Shown here: positions 30,865 to 40,648 of the stretch, piece after piece
How the letters are laid out: every line of letters begins with the position of its first letter
Numbering within the stretch: position 1 is the first letter of the stretch
Assembly: GCF_010131535.1 (NCBI RefSeq)
Contig: NZ_WUBS01000012.1
Span: 146,974 to 210,973, forward strand
Direction: 5' to 3'
DNA: 64,000 nucleotides
From: Acerihabitans arboris
Lineage (GTDB): Bacteria; Pseudomonadota; Gammaproteobacteria; Enterobacterales; Enterobacteriaceae
Notes under the pieces: generated by a model
What the model was told of the DNA's origin: nothing
Database searches by the model: none
What the model saw: the letters and a program-made list of their open reading frames with translations, nothing else
Made by a program: the position numbers and the translations under genes

Positions 30865-31704
30865 ATGAAGAAGAACCGCGCGTTTTTGAAATGGGCTGGC
30901 GGCAAATATCCGCTAATAGAAGATATCCGCCGCCATTTACCGGCGGGGGATTGCCTGATCGAGCCCTTTGTCGGCGCGGGGTCGGTGTTTTTGAACACCG
31001 ACTACGAGAAGTACATTCTTGCTGATATCAATAGCGATCTCATCAATCTGTACAACATCGTCAAAGAGCGTACCAGTGAATTCATCGGCCACGCCCGCCA
31101 GCTTTTCGATGCCGAGGCCAATACGTCGCAGGTCTATTATCTGCTGCGCAGCGAATTTAACCTCTGTACAGATGCTTATCGGCGGGCCGTATTGTTTCTT
31201 TATCTCAATCGCCATTGTTATAACGGCCTGTGTCGTTATAACCTGAGCGGCGAGTTCAACGTTCCATTCGGTCGCTACAAAAAACCCTATTTCCCGGAAA
31301 ACGAGCTGAACTGGTTTGCTGAAAAATCCCAGCAGGCTATTTTTGTCTGTGAACATTACCAGCAGACCCTGATGAAGGCGACGCAGGGTTCGGTGGTGTA
31401 TTGCGACCCGCCGTATGTGCCGTTGTCGACCACGGCCAACTTTACGGCTTACCATACCAACAGCTTCAACAACCTTGAGCAGCAAAACCTGGCGCGCTTA
31501 GCCTACCGGCTGGCCAGCGAGGAGCAGGTGCCGGTGTTGATTTCAAATCACGACACCTTATTGACCCGGGAGTGGTATTGCGACGCGGTGCTGCATGTGG
31601 TGAAAGGCCGGCGCACCATCAGCCGCAATATCCTGGGCCGCAGTAAAGTGAACGAACTGCTGGCGTTATATGATTATGCGGATCGCCACGGCGCCATTGA
31701 CTGA
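30865..31704 (+). CDS. dam: DNA adenine methylase Dam (GATC)
   Basis: Dam methylates adenine in GATC and steers mismatch repair, replication timing and gene expression. The 279-residue protein has the AdoMet motif FLKWAGGKYPL at residues 7-17, EPFVGAGSVFLN near 33 and the catalytic DPPY at 181-184. Its length matches E. coli Dam (278). The start is ATG 30865. The gene sits between damX and rpe in the conserved superoperon. Confidence 0.97.
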   Translation: MKKNRAFLKWAGGKYPLIEDIRRHLPAGDCLIEPFVGAGSVFLNTDYEKYILADINSDLINLYNIVKERTSEFIGHARQLFDAEANTSQVYYLLRSEFNLCTDAYRRAVLFLYLNRHCYNGLCRYNLSGEFNVPFGRYKKPYFPENELNWFAEKSQQAIFVCEHYQQTLMKATQGSVVYCDPPYVPLSTTANFTAYHTNSFNNLEQQNLARLAYRLASEEQVPVLISNHDTLLTREWYCDAVLHVVKGRRTISRNILGRSKVNELLALYDYADRHGAID

Positions 31705-31726
31705 CCATTAATGACTGGAGATGCGG

Positions 31727-32431
31727 ATGAAAAACTTTTTAATCGCCCCATCCATCCTCTCGGCGGATTTTGCCCGCCTGGGCGAAGATACCGCCCGGGT
31801 ACTGGCCGCCGGAGGTGACGTGGTTCACTTCGATGTAATGGATAACCACTACGTCCCCAACCTTACCATGGGGCCGATGGTCCTCAAGGCCCTGCGCGAC
31901 TATGGCATCACCGCCCCAATCGACGTGCATCTGATGGTCAGGCCGGTCGATCGCATTATCCCCGACTTTGCCGCCGCCGGCGCCAGCTATATCACCTTTC
32001 ATCCCGAAGCCTCCGAACACGTCCACCGCTCGCTGCAGCTGATCAAATCCCACGGCTGCAAGGCCGGCCTGGTGCTTAACCCGGCCACGCCGCTCGGCTA
32101 CCTGGATTATGTGATGGATCAGCTCGATATTATCCTGCTGATGTCGGTCAACCCCGGCTTCGGCGGCCAGTCGTTTATTCCCGGCACGCTCGACAAACTG
32201 CGCCGGGTGCGCAAGCTTATCGATGATAGCGGTCGCGATATCCGCCTGGAAGTGGACGGCGGCGTGAAGGTCGACAATATTGGCGCCATTGCCGCCGCCG
32301 GGGCGGATATGTTTGTCGCCGGTTCGGCGATTTTCGGCCATCCCGACTACCGGTCCATTATCCAGGCCATGCGCCGCGAGCTGGAGGCCGGCAGCCCCGG
32401 ACCCGGCAACAGCACCGGGCGGATGAAATAG
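31727..32431 (+). CDS. rpe: Ribulose-phosphate 3-epimerase
   Basis: Rpe interconverts ribulose 5-phosphate and xylulose 5-phosphate in the pentose phosphate pathway. Seen motifs: [15 protein letters not shown] (residues 6-20), [12 protein letters not shown] with metal-binding His/Asp, [14 protein letters not shown] and the phosphate-binding EVDGGV and AGSAIFG. I prefer ATG 31727 (MKNFLIAPS) over 31721 because it aligns with E. coli and sits better behind TGGAG. A gap of only two bases separates it from gph. Confidence 0.97.
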   Translation: MKNFLIAPSILSADFARLGEDTARVLAAGGDVVHFDVMDNHYVPNLTMGPMVLKALRDYGITAPIDVHLMVRPVDRIIPDFAAAGASYITFHPEASEHVHRSLQLIKSHGCKAGLVLNPATPLGYLDYVMDQLDIILLMSVNPGFGGQSFIPGTLDKLRRVRKLIDDSGRDIRLEVDGGVKVDNIGAIAAAGADMFVAGSAIFGHPDYRSIIQAMRRELEAGSPGPGNSTGRMK

Positions 32432-32433
32432 CC

Positions 32434-33132
32434 ATGAGCGATCTGACAAACATCCGCAGTCTCGCCTTCGATCTCGACGGCACCCTCACCGACACCGCGC
32501 CCGGCCTGAGCCGCGCGCTCGACCAGGCCCTGGCGGCCCAGGGGCTGCCCCAGGCCGGCCAGGAACGCATCTCCACCTGGATCGGCAACGGCGCCGACAT
32601 CCTGGTGGAGCGCGCCCTGGCCTGGGCCGGTGCCTCGCCGGAAGCGTCCCTATGCCGCGAGACCCGCGCGCTGTTCGACCAGTTTTACGCCCAAACGGTC
32701 GAGCAGGGCAGCCGGCTGTTCCCGCAGGTAAAAGAGACGCTGGCCCTGCTGGCCGCTCGCGGCCTGCCCATGGCGGTGGTGACCAACAAACCCACGCCGT
32801 TTGTCGCGCCTCTCCTGGCGTCGCTGGGTATCGACGCGTATTTCAGCCTGATCATCGGCGGCGACGACGTGGCGGCGAAAAAACCGCATCCGGCGCCCAT
32901 TTACCTGGTATTGGGCAAATTGGGACTCTACGTTAACGAACTGCTGTTTGTCGGCGATTCGCGCAATGATATTATGGCGGCCAAAGCCGCGGGCTGTCCC
33001 TGTGTCGGCATGACCTACGGTTACAATTACGGTGAAACGATTGAAACGAGCCATCCGGATTATGTCCTGGACCGTTTTGCCGATCTTCTGCCCATTCTTG
33101 GGATGTCATCTTCAGATAATCAGGAAGCGTAA
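32434..33132 (+). CDS. gph: Phosphoglycolate phosphatase
   Basis: Gph is a HAD hydrolase that removes 2-phosphoglycolate, a product of DNA 3'-end repair. The 232-residue protein has motif [14 protein letters not shown] (residues 11-23), motif II VVTNKP near 112, the conserved Lys in KKPHPAP near 151 and motif IV GDSRND near 172. It is one base from trpS. Confidence 0.95.
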   Translation: MSDLTNIRSLAFDLDGTLTDTAPGLSRALDQALAAQGLPQAGQERISTWIGNGADILVERALAWAGASPEASLCRETRALFDQFYAQTVEQGSRLFPQVKETLALLAARGLPMAVVTNKPTPFVAPLLASLGIDAYFSLIIGGDDVAAKKPHPAPIYLVLGKLGLYVNELLFVGDSRNDIMAAKAAGCPCVGMTYGYNYGETIETSHPDYVLDRFADLLPILGMSSSDNQEA

Positions 33133-33133
33133 A

Positions 33134-34138
33134 ATGAGTAAACCCATCGTATTCAGCGGCGCGCAGCCTTCCGGCGAATTGACCATCGGCAACTATATGG
33201 GTGCGCTGCGTCAGTGGGTTACCATGCAGGATGATTACGACTGCATTTATTGCATCGTCGACCTGCATGCCATTACCGCGCGCCAGGACGCGCAAAAGTT
33301 ACGCAACGCCACCCTGGACCTGCTGGCGATGTACCTGGCCTGCGGCATCGACCCGGAAAAAAGTACCATCTTCGTCCAGTCCCATGTGCCGGAACACACC
33401 CAGCTGGGCTGGTTGCTGAACTGCTATACCTATTTTGGCGAACTGAGCCGCATGACCCAGTTCAAGGATAAATCGGCGCGCTATGCCGATAACATCAACG
33501 CCGGCCTGTTCGATTACCCGGTGCTGATGGCGGCGGATATCCTGCTTTACCAGACCAACCAGGTGCCGGTGGGCGAAGACCAGAAGCAGCATCTGGAATT
33601 AAGCCGCGATATCGTCCAGCGTTTTAACGCCCTCTATGGCCCGATTTTTACGCTGCCAGAGCCGTTTATACCCAAATCCGGCGCCCGCGTGATGTCGCTG
33701 CTCGACCCGAGCAAAAAGATGTCCAAGTCGGACGACAACCGTAATAACGTCATTACCCTGCTGGAAGACCCGAAATCGGCGGCGAAAAAACTCAAACGCG
33801 CCCTGACCGACTCGGAAGAGCCGCCGGTGGTGCGCTACGATCCGGTCGCCAAACCCGGGGTGTCGAATCTGCTCGATATCCTCGCCGGCGTCACCGGCAA
33901 GTCCATCGTGGCGCTCGAGCAGGAGTTCGAGGGCCAGATGTACGGCCACCTGAAGGGCGCGGTGGCGGATGCCGTGTCCGGCATGCTCACCGACCTGCAG
34001 GAGCGTTATCGCCATTTCCGCGCCAATGATGCGCTGCTCAACCAGATTATGCGCGACGGCGCGGCCAAGGCGAGCGCGCGCGCGCAGAAAACCCTGCAAC
34101 AGGTTTACCAGGCGGTGGGTTTTGTTGCCCATCCTTAA
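33134..34138 (+). CDS. trpS: Tryptophanyl-tRNA synthetase
   Basis: TrpS charges tRNA-Trp. From ATG 33134 it has 334 residues, as in E. coli. The class I signatures are visible: [14 protein letters not shown] (HIGH-type, residues 10-23), [13 protein letters not shown] near 145 and KKMSKSDDN (KMSKS) near 195. The longer frame from 33032 overlaps gph and is not the real start. It closes the dam superoperon. Confidence 0.97.
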   Translation: MSKPIVFSGAQPSGELTIGNYMGALRQWVTMQDDYDCIYCIVDLHAITARQDAQKLRNATLDLLAMYLACGIDPEKSTIFVQSHVPEHTQLGWLLNCYTYFGELSRMTQFKDKSARYADNINAGLFDYPVLMAADILLYQTNQVPVGEDQKQHLELSRDIVQRFNALYGPIFTLPEPFIPKSGARVMSLLDPSKKMSKSDDNRNNVITLLEDPKSAAKKLKRALTDSEEPPVVRYDPVAKPGVSNLLDILAGVTGKSIVALEQEFEGQMYGHLKGAVADAVSGMLTDLQERYRHFRANDALLNQIMRDGAAKASARAQKTLQQVYQAVGFVAHP

Positions 34139-34364
34139 ACGTTCCCCGCTGGGCCGCCGATCCCGGCCCGCACAAGCAGACTCATCTCCTGATAGGGCAT
34201 GTTGGCGGCAGGCGTTGAGCACGGCACATTTACCCGCCGCCGACACGTTGATCTCCAGGTCCGCTTAAATCGACGCCAGGCTATCAACCCGCGGGGCATT
34301 TGCCCGCCGGGTGCGCTAAGCTTGCCTGATAACTCCCGCGTCCCGCCGTGTAACGAGGTGAACC

Positions 34365-35657
34365 GTGCCAGAATTCCAATTGCAACACATCATCAACGCC
34401 CGCCTGCCGCAGCGGGAAGGCCTATGGCACATTACCATCGACCAGGGCCGTTTCGGGTCGGTGAACGCCGGCCCGGGGCCGGAAACGCCGCCGGACGCTC
34501 CGGGCACCCTGGACGCAGGGGGCGGGCTGGCCATCCCACCCTTTGTCGAGCCGCACATCCACCTCGATACCACCCAGACCGCCGGCGAGCCGCGCTGGAA
34601 CCAATCCGGCACGCTGTTCGAGGGCATTGAGCGCTGGGCCGAGCGCAAAGCGCGGCTGACCCACGAGGATGTCAAGCAGCGCGCCTGGCAAACGCTTAAG
34701 TGGCAAATCGCCAACGGCATCCAGCATGTGCGCACCCATATCGATGTCTCCGATCCCACGCTGACGGCGCTTAACGCCATGCTGGAGGTTAAACGCGAGG
34801 TGGCGCCCTGGGTGGATTTGCAACTGGTGGCGTTTCCGCAGGAAGGCATTCTGTCCTATCCGCGCGGCGAGGAGCTGCTGGAGGAGGCGCTGCGCCTGGG
34901 CGCCGATGTGGTGGGGGCAATCCCGCATTTCGAGTTTACCCGGGAATATGGGGTGGAGTCGTTGCATAAGGCCTTCGCCCTGGCGCTGAAATATGACAGG
35001 CTGGTGGACGTGCACTGCGACGAAATCGACGATGAACAATCGCGCTTCGTGGAAACGGTCGCGGCGCTGGCCCACCGTGACGGGATGGGCGGGCGGGTGA
35101 CCGCCAGCCATACCACGGCGATGCATTCCTATAACGGCGCCTATACCGCCCGCTTGTTCCGGCTGCTTAAGCTATCCGGCATTAACTTTGTCGCCAATCC
35201 GCTGGTCAATATCCATTTGCAGGGGCGTTTCGACGATTACCCCAAGCGGCGTGGGGTGACGCGGGTCGAGGAACTGATGGCGGCGGGCATCAACGTCTGT
35301 TTCGGCCATGACGATGTGTTTGATCCCTGGTATCCGCTCGGCACCGGCAATATGCTGCAGGTGCTGCATATGGGCCTGCATATCTGCCAATTGATGGGCT
35401 ACGAGCAAATCAACCGGGGCCTGGAGCTGATTACCCATAACAGCGCCAGGACCCTGCATCTTGACGACTACGGCATTACCGAGGGCAACAGCGCCAACCT
35501 GGTGATCCTGCCGGCGGAAGACGGCTTTGACGCGGTACGCAGGCAAACCGCGCCACGCTACGTCATCCGCCGGGGCGGGGTGATTGCGCAAACCGTGCCG
35601 TCACGATCGACGCTGTTTCTTGCCGGGGGGGATGAAACGGTCGATTTTATGCGCTAA
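34365..35657 (+). CDS. codA: Cytosine deaminase
   Basis: CodA hydrolyses cytosine to uracil and ammonia. The 430-residue amidohydrolase has the metal-binding [14 protein letters not shown] (near 57-70), HCDEIDDEQ near 215, SHTTAMHS near 246 and [12 protein letters not shown] near 311, all matching E. coli CodA closely. The start is GTG 34365 after GAGGTG. The usual partner permease codB is absent here; the 226-base gap after trpS has no gene. The place corresponds to the nir/cysG segment of E. coli, so the gene was probably gained or moved here. Confidence 0.93.
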   Translation: MPEFQLQHIINARLPQREGLWHITIDQGRFGSVNAGPGPETPPDAPGTLDAGGGLAIPPFVEPHIHLDTTQTAGEPRWNQSGTLFEGIERWAERKARLTHEDVKQRAWQTLKWQIANGIQHVRTHIDVSDPTLTALNAMLEVKREVAPWVDLQLVAFPQEGILSYPRGEELLEEALRLGADVVGAIPHFEFTREYGVESLHKAFALALKYDRLVDVHCDEIDDEQSRFVETVAALAHRDGMGGRVTASHTTAMHSYNGAYTARLFRLLKLSGINFVANPLVNIHLQGRFDDYPKRRGVTRVEELMAAGINVCFGHDDVFDPWYPLGTGNMLQVLHMGLHICQLMGYEQINRGLELITHNSARTLHLDDYGITEGNSANLVILPAEDGFDAVRRQTAPRYVIRRGGVIAQTVPSRSTLFLAGGDETVDFMR

Positions 35658-35682
35658 CACTTTCGGCAACCCAGGCGCCGGC

Positions 35683-37107
35683 TCAGGTCGCCACTTCGGC
35701 CAGCTGCCGCTTAATTGTCTCGCCAATTTTTTTTACCGCCGCCTCGATTTCATCGGTCAATTGGGTGGCGTAGGTGAGGCGAAGACAGTGGCGGTATTTG
35801 CCGGAGGCGGAAAAAATCGGCCCCACGGCTATCTGTATCGCCATTTTTTCCAGCTGGCGGTTAAGCCGCAGGGAGTCAAAGCGATCCGGCAGCTCAATCC
35901 ACATCAAAAATCCGCCCTGCGGACGGCTGACGCGGGTTTCCGGCGGAAAATAGCTTTTGACCCAGTCGGTCATGATGTCGCAGTTAAGCTGGTAGCGGGC
36001 GCGCATGCGCCGCAAATGCTTCTGGTAATGCCCCTGGCGCACAAACTCGGCCACCGCCAACTGCGGCTGCAACGCGGTGGCGCCGGTGCCGATATACTTC
36101 ATATGAATTACTTTTTCCATATAACGGCCGGGCACGATCCAGCCCACGCGCAGCCCCGGCGCCAGGGTTTTGGAAAATGAACTGCACAGCAGTACCCGGC
36201 CGTCGTCGTCAAAGGACTTGATGGTATGCGGACGGGGATAGCGGTAGGCCAGGTCGCCGTAGACATCATCCTCGATGATCGGCGTGTCGTAGCGCGCCGC
36301 CAGGCACAGCAGCGCGTGCTTATGCGCATCCGGCATGATGTAGCCCAGCGGGTTATTGCAGTTGGGCGTCACCTGGATGGCCTTGATCGGCCACTGCTCC
36401 AGCGCCAGCTCCAGCGCTTCCAGGCTGATGCCGGTCACCGGGTCGGTGGGGATTTCCAGCGCCTTGATGCCGAAGGCCTTCAGAGTCTGGGTCACGCCAT
36501 GGAAGCTCGGCGAATCGACCGCCACGATGTCACCGGCCTGGCACAGGGCGTGTATGGCAATCGACAGCGCTTCATGACAACCGGTGGTAATCATGATGTC
36601 TTCGGGCAGCGCCAGGCAGCCGCTGTCCACCAGCAGGCGCGCTATCTGCTCGCGCAGCGCCGGGGCGCCGCTGATATCGCCATAGGTCATGCCGCGCAGG
36701 TCCGGATGCAGGGCGATACGGCTTAACTCCTTGTTCAGCGGCCGGAGCGTGGGTGAACTGATATCCGGCATGCCCGGCCCTAAATGCACCATCCCGTCCA
36801 CCGGATCGGCGCGCAGCAGCTTAAGTACCAGATCCCACTGGGAAATATCTACCGGACGTTGCGCCGGACGGCACATGGCCGGCAGCGCCGCCGGCTCGTG
36901 GTGCTGGCTGACAAAATATCCCGACTTCGGCCGCGCCTCGATTAATCGCCGCTCTTCCAACACCCGGTACGCCTGCTGGACGGTGCTGATGCTCACCTCG
37001 TGCTCCAGGCTTAACGCCCGCACCGAGGGCAGCCGCTGGCCGCAGGTATATAAGCCTTGTTCAATACGATCGCCGATGATACTGGCCAGGTTGTCATAAC
37101 GCGTCAT
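35683..37107 (-). CDS. MocR-type GntR regulator with aminotransferase domain (YjiR-like)
   Basis: This is a 474-residue regulator with an N-terminal GntR winged helix (about 1-70; RLPSVRALSLEHEVSISTVQQAY) and a fold-type I aminotransferase domain (about 90-460). The PLP lysine is in SSFSKTLAPGLRVGW near residue 305; TPNCNNPLGY and EDDVYGDL carry other PLP contacts. MocR proteins bind an amino compound through PLP and usually recognise direct repeats in divergent promoters. The neighbours (DUF1127, LysE) resemble the E. coli yjiR-yjiS arrangement. The ligand is unknown. Confidence 0.85.
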   Translation of the reverse strand: MTRYDNLASIIGDRIEQGLYTCGQRLPSVRALSLEHEVSISTVQQAYRVLEERRLIEARPKSGYFVSQHHEPAALPAMCRPAQRPVDISQWDLVLKLLRADPVDGMVHLGPGMPDISSPTLRPLNKELSRIALHPDLRGMTYGDISGAPALREQIARLLVDSGCLALPEDIMITTGCHEALSIAIHALCQAGDIVAVDSPSFHGVTQTLKAFGIKALEIPTDPVTGISLEALELALEQWPIKAIQVTPNCNNPLGYIMPDAHKHALLCLAARYDTPIIEDDVYGDLAYRYPRPHTIKSFDDDGRVLLCSSFSKTLAPGLRVGWIVPGRYMEKVIHMKYIGTGATALQPQLAVAEFVRQGHYQKHLRRMRARYQLNCDIMTDWVKSYFPPETRVSRPQGGFLMWIELPDRFDSLRLNRQLEKMAIQIAVGPIFSASGKYRHCLRLTYATQLTDEIEAAVKKIGETIKRQLAEVAT

Positions 37108-37116
37108 GGTGGCCTC

Positions 37117-37248
37117 ATACAGATGAATACTTCAAAGTTAAAAGCAATACAGATTGAGAAAAATCTGGGCATGACAGCGCGGAAAATTATTAATTGTATG
37201 GTAAAAATACCTGATTTCTGAATCTGTACGGTATCAGCATACAGTTGC
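37117..37248. promoter_or_regulatory. Putative MocR operator array (four ATACAGAT-type motifs)
   Basis: The 175-base gap between the divergent MocR gene and the DUF1127 gene contains ATACAGATGA (37117-37126), ATACAGATTGAG (37147-37158), the inverse CTGAATCTGTAC (37218-37229, reads GTACAGATTCAG on the minus strand) and ATACAGTTGC (37239-37248). The first two start 30 bases apart, about three helical turns, and directly precede the regulator start. The other two precede the DUF1127 gene. Repeated half-sites of this sort are typical MocR-family operators. Confidence 0.55.
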
Positions 37249-37282
37249 ATGATAGTTCCATCAACCGACGAGGAGGAACATC

Positions 37283-37501
37283 ATGAAAAATACCTTAAAA
37301 ACCTGCCAGACACTTCCCTTGACTTTCGAACCGGGGCGGGCCATCGCCGGCCAAAATCCCCTGGCGGCCTTATATGGCCGGTTCAAAAGCTGGCATCTGC
37401 GCCGGCGCAACCGCCTGATCCTCAGCGCCCTGAGCGACGATCAGTTGAAGGATATCGGGCTTTCCCGCAGTGAAGTGGAGCTTTATGACAAGAAAAAATA
37501 A
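37283..37501 (+). CDS. DUF1127 small protein (YjiS-like)
   Basis: This 72-residue basic protein ends in the DUF1127 signature: RRRNRLILSALSDDQLKDIGLSRSEV (residues about 42-67). An AGGAGGAAC ribosome-binding site precedes ATG 37283. DUF1127 proteins of enterobacteria have no firmly established role; in alpha-proteobacteria related small proteins bind RNA. It is divergent from the MocR regulator and 42 bases upstream of a LysE gene, and probably belongs to that regulator's target unit. Confidence 0.85.
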   Translation: MKNTLKTCQTLPLTFEPGRAIAGQNPLAALYGRFKSWHLRRRNRLILSALSDDQLKDIGLSRSEVELYDKKK

Positions 37502-37543
37502 GACTTATCCCTAAGGATTGATATCAAAAGGATTGAACGCACC

Positions 37544-38143
37544 ATGACCATTGCCGAGCTTAGCGCCTTTTGCCTGTACGCTTTTGTTACTTCCATCACC
37601 CCCGGACCGAACAACAGCATGTTGGCCAGTTCAGGGGTGAATTTTGGATTTTACCGCACTTTACCGCATATTCTCGGCGTCAGCTGCGGGCTTTGCCTGA
37701 TGATCCTGGCCATTGGACTGGGGCTGGAGCGGATATTCCAGCTCTACCCCATGTTGTTTCCGCTGGTTCGGTTGACCGGCGCCTGTTACCTGATCTATCT
37801 CGCCTGGCGTATCGCTAACGCCGTGGCGCCTTCGGGCGCCATACGCGCCTCGGCCGCGCCGTTGGGATACTGGGGCGCGGTTGTGTTCCAGTGGCTCAAT
37901 CCCAAGACCTGGCTGATGGCCGTCGGGTCGGTTACCGTCTATGCGCCGGCGCAGCACCATTTCAGGGACGTCGCGCTTATCGCCCTGGTATTTACCCTGA
38001 TAAACGCCCCCTGCGTCAGCGCCTGGGCAGCCTTCGGCAGCATGCTGAAAAATCGGCTCGGCCAGCCGCAGCGGCTGCTGGTGTTCAATCGCCTGATGGC
38101 CGCGACGCTGGTGTTGACGCTTTATCCCCTGCTGGCCCGCTAG
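37544..38143 (+). CDS. LysE/RhtB-family amino acid exporter
   Basis: This 199-residue integral membrane protein has six hydrophobic segments and the LysE hallmarks TPGPNNSMLASSG near residue 20 and WLNPKTWLMA near 112. The substrate is unknown; a small amino acid or derivative is typical. It is likely co-transcribed with the DUF1127 gene and may be controlled by the PLP-binding MocR regulator, which would fit sensing and exporting of one amino compound (inference). The start is ATG 37544 after AAAGGA. Confidence 0.85.
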   Translation: MTIAELSAFCLYAFVTSITPGPNNSMLASSGVNFGFYRTLPHILGVSCGLCLMILAIGLGLERIFQLYPMLFPLVRLTGACYLIYLAWRIANAVAPSGAIRASAAPLGYWGAVVFQWLNPKTWLMAVGSVTVYAPAQHHFRDVALIALVFTLINAPCVSAWAAFGSMLKNRLGQPQRLLVFNRLMAATLVLTLYPLLAR

Positions 38144-38169
38144 CCGACGCGGGATTGTACCGCATGCTG

Positions 38170-38207
38170 GATAACCCGTTGCCACCCGCCGCTGGCAACG
38201 GGTTATC
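38170..38207. terminator. Perfect 15-base hairpin between convergent lysE-type gene and tsgA
   Basis: GATAACCCGTTGCCA (38170-38184) and TGGCAACGGGTTATC (38193-38207) are perfect inverted repeats with an 8-base loop. The right arm covers the tsgA stop codon (TTA at 38203-38205, read on minus). It lacks a clear U tract on either side, but its position suggests a bidirectional transcription barrier or mRNA 3'-end stabiliser. Confidence 0.7.
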
Positions 38208-39393
38208 TGGCCGCGTGGCCGTGCAACCGGTGGCGGGTGACAAAACCCAGCGACAGGCACAGCACAAATACCGCCAAATACAGCGCATTGGCGGTGCTGA
38301 GCGCGGCTTTAACGCCAAGGTGCGCCACGATAGGGCCGGTGACCACAAACGTCAGCATGGTGCCGATGGTGCCGCAGGTAAGAATGGTGTTTACCAGTTT
38401 GGGCGAGGTTAGCCGGGTCTGCTGCGAGCCCAGGGTGATGATGGTGGTATAAATGGCGCTGGAAATAAAACCCAGCCCGAAGAGATAATAATGCAGGTGC
38501 GCGGCCTGGTCGGAGGCGATGAACAGATACATGATGACCGCGGACAGGGCGGCCAGCAGCGTGACGATACGCTGTAAATCCACATGGCGCAGTATGGCGC
38601 TGAACACCCACATGCCGACCATATACGCGGTCCAGAAATTGCCCACCAGGCCGCCGGCCTGTTTAATATTCATGCCGAAGCTATGGGTAGCGTATTCGGG
38701 CACCCAGGAAATAAAACCCAGTTGTCCCAGGATATAACACAGCGCGGCGGCCGACAGCAGCAGCACCCCTATGCCCCATTTTTCCCCTGCCGCCGGCGCC
38801 GCCAGCGGATCCCCCGCGGCCTTCTTGCCCAATACCGGGAATTCAGATAGTAACGTCAGGATAAAAATGGCCACATACAGCAGGCCGATGCAGGCGTAAA
38901 CCCAATACCAGGGAATAAGCCGCGCCAGCAGCACCCCGGCCAGAATAGAGAATGTCGCCCCGGCCATACTGAAAAACGAGTCGGTAAACAGCAGGCGCGA
39001 ACCCCGTTGGCGCCCTTCGTAGAGATAGGCGATCAAATAGGTGCCGATCGACATGGTAATGCCGCTCACCACACCCAGCACAAACATCGACAGCGAAAAC
39101 AGCGCCAGGGTATGCCCGCTCATCAGGCCGGCGATCGCCAACACCATCAGCACAAAGCCGAATATCAGCTGACGTCTAAGCGGGATGATCTCCATCAGCC
39201 AGGCATTGAGGAATATCGCCAGTAAAATACCGGCGTTCAAAAAGGTGAAGGTGGTGCTCATCGCCGAAACCGGCGCCTGGAAATAGTCGGCGATATCGTT
39301 TAATACCACGCCGGTGACAATCACTAATGCGCCGGTCAATCCATACGAAAAAAAACTAATCCACGTTAGCAGCAGTCGATTTTTGTTATTCAT
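38203..39393 (-). CDS. tsgA: MFS transporter TsgA
   Basis: This is a 396-residue major facilitator superfamily protein of about 12 membrane helices. The N-terminal half ([57 protein letters not shown]) follows E. coli/Salmonella TsgA closely. The physiological substrate is not established; the name comes from a tellurite/selenite-sensitive gene. In E. coli it precedes nirB; here it is convergent with the LysE gene and divergent from ppiA. Confidence 0.92.
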   Translation of the reverse strand: MNNKNRLLLTWISFFSYGLTGALVIVTGVVLNDIADYFQAPVSAMSTTFTFLNAGILLAIFLNAWLMEIIPLRRQLIFGFVLMVLAIAGLMSGHTLALFSLSMFVLGVVSGITMSIGTYLIAYLYEGRQRGSRLLFTDSFFSMAGATFSILAGVLLARLIPWYWVYACIGLLYVAIFILTLLSEFPVLGKKAAGDPLAAPAAGEKWGIGVLLLSAAALCYILGQLGFISWVPEYATHSFGMNIKQAGGLVGNFWTAYMVGMWVFSAILRHVDLQRIVTLLAALSAVIMYLFIASDQAAHLHYYLFGLGFISSAIYTTIITLGSQQTRLTSPKLVNTILTCGTIGTMLTFVVTGPIVAHLGVKAALSTANALYLAVFVLCLSLGFVTRHRLHGHAAR

Positions 39394-39709
39394 AATTGCC
39401 TGTTTAAAATGTCATGCGCGACGGGCGCGCCGCCCGCCGGCATGAATGTTGCCGAACAGTACCGGTAGGGGACAAATACTATCATGGTGATTTATGCCGT
39501 GGACATAAAAGTCATCATGCCGGGACTTTTCAGCGATTTTTGCAAAATCCGTTTAAGCAATGGCTAACCTTTTCGTCAATATCAGCGGTGTCCGCGCGCC
39601 TGATATAAAACCTGTTACGTAAAAAAAGGTAAATGGGTAGCGTAAGCGCGGTCCGCTCTTTAGAATCAAAGCCCTTCCTGTTGCCCATGTTTTAAAAAAG
39701 GAACCCCTC
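39394..39709. promoter_or_regulatory. tsgA-ppiA divergent intergenic region
   Basis: This 316-base region has no gene. It holds the divergent promoters, the CpxR box listed separately, and an imperfect palindrome around 39484-39525 (CATGGTGATTTATGCCGTGG / CATAAAAGTCATCATG) of unknown function. The ppiA ribosome-binding site is AAAAAAGGAACC just before 39710. Confidence 0.4.
39619..39633 (+). promoter_or_regulatory. CpxR box upstream of ppiA
   Basis: The sequence GTAAA AAAAG GTAAA at 39619-39633 is an exact GTAAA-N5-GTAAA CpxR consensus, 76 bases before the ppiA ATG. E. coli ppiA is an established member of the Cpx envelope-stress regulon, so activation by phospho-CpxR is expected here too. 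Confidence 0.8.
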
Positions 39710-40279
39710 ATGCTGAAACGAAACCTGGCCACCGCCGCGCTGGTTTTATCCCTGGCCGCCGCCTGCCCGCTATTTGCCGCCGCGCAGGACACCCATGTAC
39801 TGCTGACCACTTCGGCGGGGAATATTGAGCTGGAGCTGGATAATCAAAAAGCGCCGGTAGCGGTGAAAAACTTTGTCGATTATGTGAACAACGGCTTTTA
39901 CAACAACACTATCTTCCATCGCGTCATCCCCGGTTTTATGGTCCAGGGCGGCGGTTTTAACCAGGATCTGACGCAAAAAACCACCCAGGCGCCGATAAAA
40001 AACGAAGCGGATAACGGCCTGCGCAACCTGCGCGGCACCGTGGCCATGGCGCGCACCAACGATAAAGACAGCGCCACCAGCCAGTTCTTTATTAACGTTG
40101 CCGATAATGCGTTTCTCGATCACGGCCAGCGTGATTTCGGCTATGCGGTATTCGGTAAAGTGGTCAATGGCATGGACGTGGCCGATAAAATTGCCCAGGT
40201 GCCGACCAAGAACGTTGGGCCTTACCAGAATGTGCCGGTGAAGCCGGTGACTATCCTGTCCGCCAAGATCGTGAAGTAA
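39710..40279 (+). CDS. ppiA: Periplasmic peptidyl-prolyl cis-trans isomerase A (cyclophilin)
   Basis: PpiA catalyses proline isomerisation in the periplasm. The 189-residue protein has a signal peptide (residues 1-24, cleavage after AAA/AQD region), then the cyclophilin domain with the catalytic Arg in [34 protein letters not shown] and the end [10 protein letters not shown]. It is regulated by a consensus CpxR box upstream. Confidence 0.95.
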   Translation: MLKRNLATAALVLSLAAACPLFAAAQDTHVLLTTSAGNIELELDNQKAPVAVKNFVDYVNNGFYNNTIFHRVIPGFMVQGGGFNQDLTQKTTQAPIKNEADNGLRNLRGTVAMARTNDKDSATSQFFINVADNAFLDHGQRDFGYAVFGKVVNGMDVADKIAQVPTKNVGPYQNVPVKPVTILSAKIVK

Positions 40280-40342
40280 CAGGAAACGGCGCGGTAATAT
40301 CAGTTATCAACCACGGGTGCGGTCACATCCCGCCGCCCGCTG

Positions 40343-40388
40343 GACGGGAAAGTCCGTCGCGGCCTTTCTTCGACGGACTCTTCCCGTC
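40343..40388. terminator. Strong long hairpin after ppiA
   Basis: GACGGGAAAGTCCGTCG (40343-40359) pairs with CGACGGACTCTTCCCGTC (40371-40388) over 17 base pairs with one bulged base and an 11-base loop. It lies 64 bases after the ppiA stop. There is no T run on either side, so it may act as an mRNA 3' stabiliser or be a degenerate palindromic repeat rather than a classical terminator. Confidence 0.55.
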
Positions 40389-40480
40389 TCTCGCCAATCC
40401 CGCCCCGCTTCCCCTGCGAACCCGCGAATGCCGGTTATACTTCATGTTATTACCTCAAGGTCGCAGCCAGGAGGCATGAC

Positions 40481-40648
40481 ATGAAAAAAATGACTGAAAA
40501 ACAAAAGGCGCGGTTATTCCAGCAACGCCGGAATGAAAATTTCCGGGCCAGCAACCGTCTGGAAGGTTTTACCATCGAACCGGTTACCCTGACGGCGCAA
40601 GAGGCCTTGCAGCGCATAGGCGAGCTCAGGAGACACTATGAACGATAA
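40481..40648 (+). CDS. yhfG: YhfG, antitoxin partner of Fic
   Basis: This 55-residue basic protein is the small gene preceding fic in enterobacteria. It contains SNRLEG at residues 24-29, which fits the (S/T)xxxE(G/N) inhibitory motif. In class I Fic systems that motif is supplied by a separate antitoxin and blocks ATP binding to Fic. The start ATG 40481 follows CCAGGAGGC; the stop overlaps the fic start by 11 bases (ATGAACGATAA), giving translational coupling. Confidence 0.88.
   Translation: MKKMTEKQKARLFQQRRNENFRASNRLEGFTIEPVTLTAQEALQRIGELRRHYER

Noticed and set aside
34199..34630. 143-codon frame between trpS and codA
   Set aside because: It overlaps the start of codA in another frame and its product is low-complexity Arg/Pro; codA is clearly the real gene.
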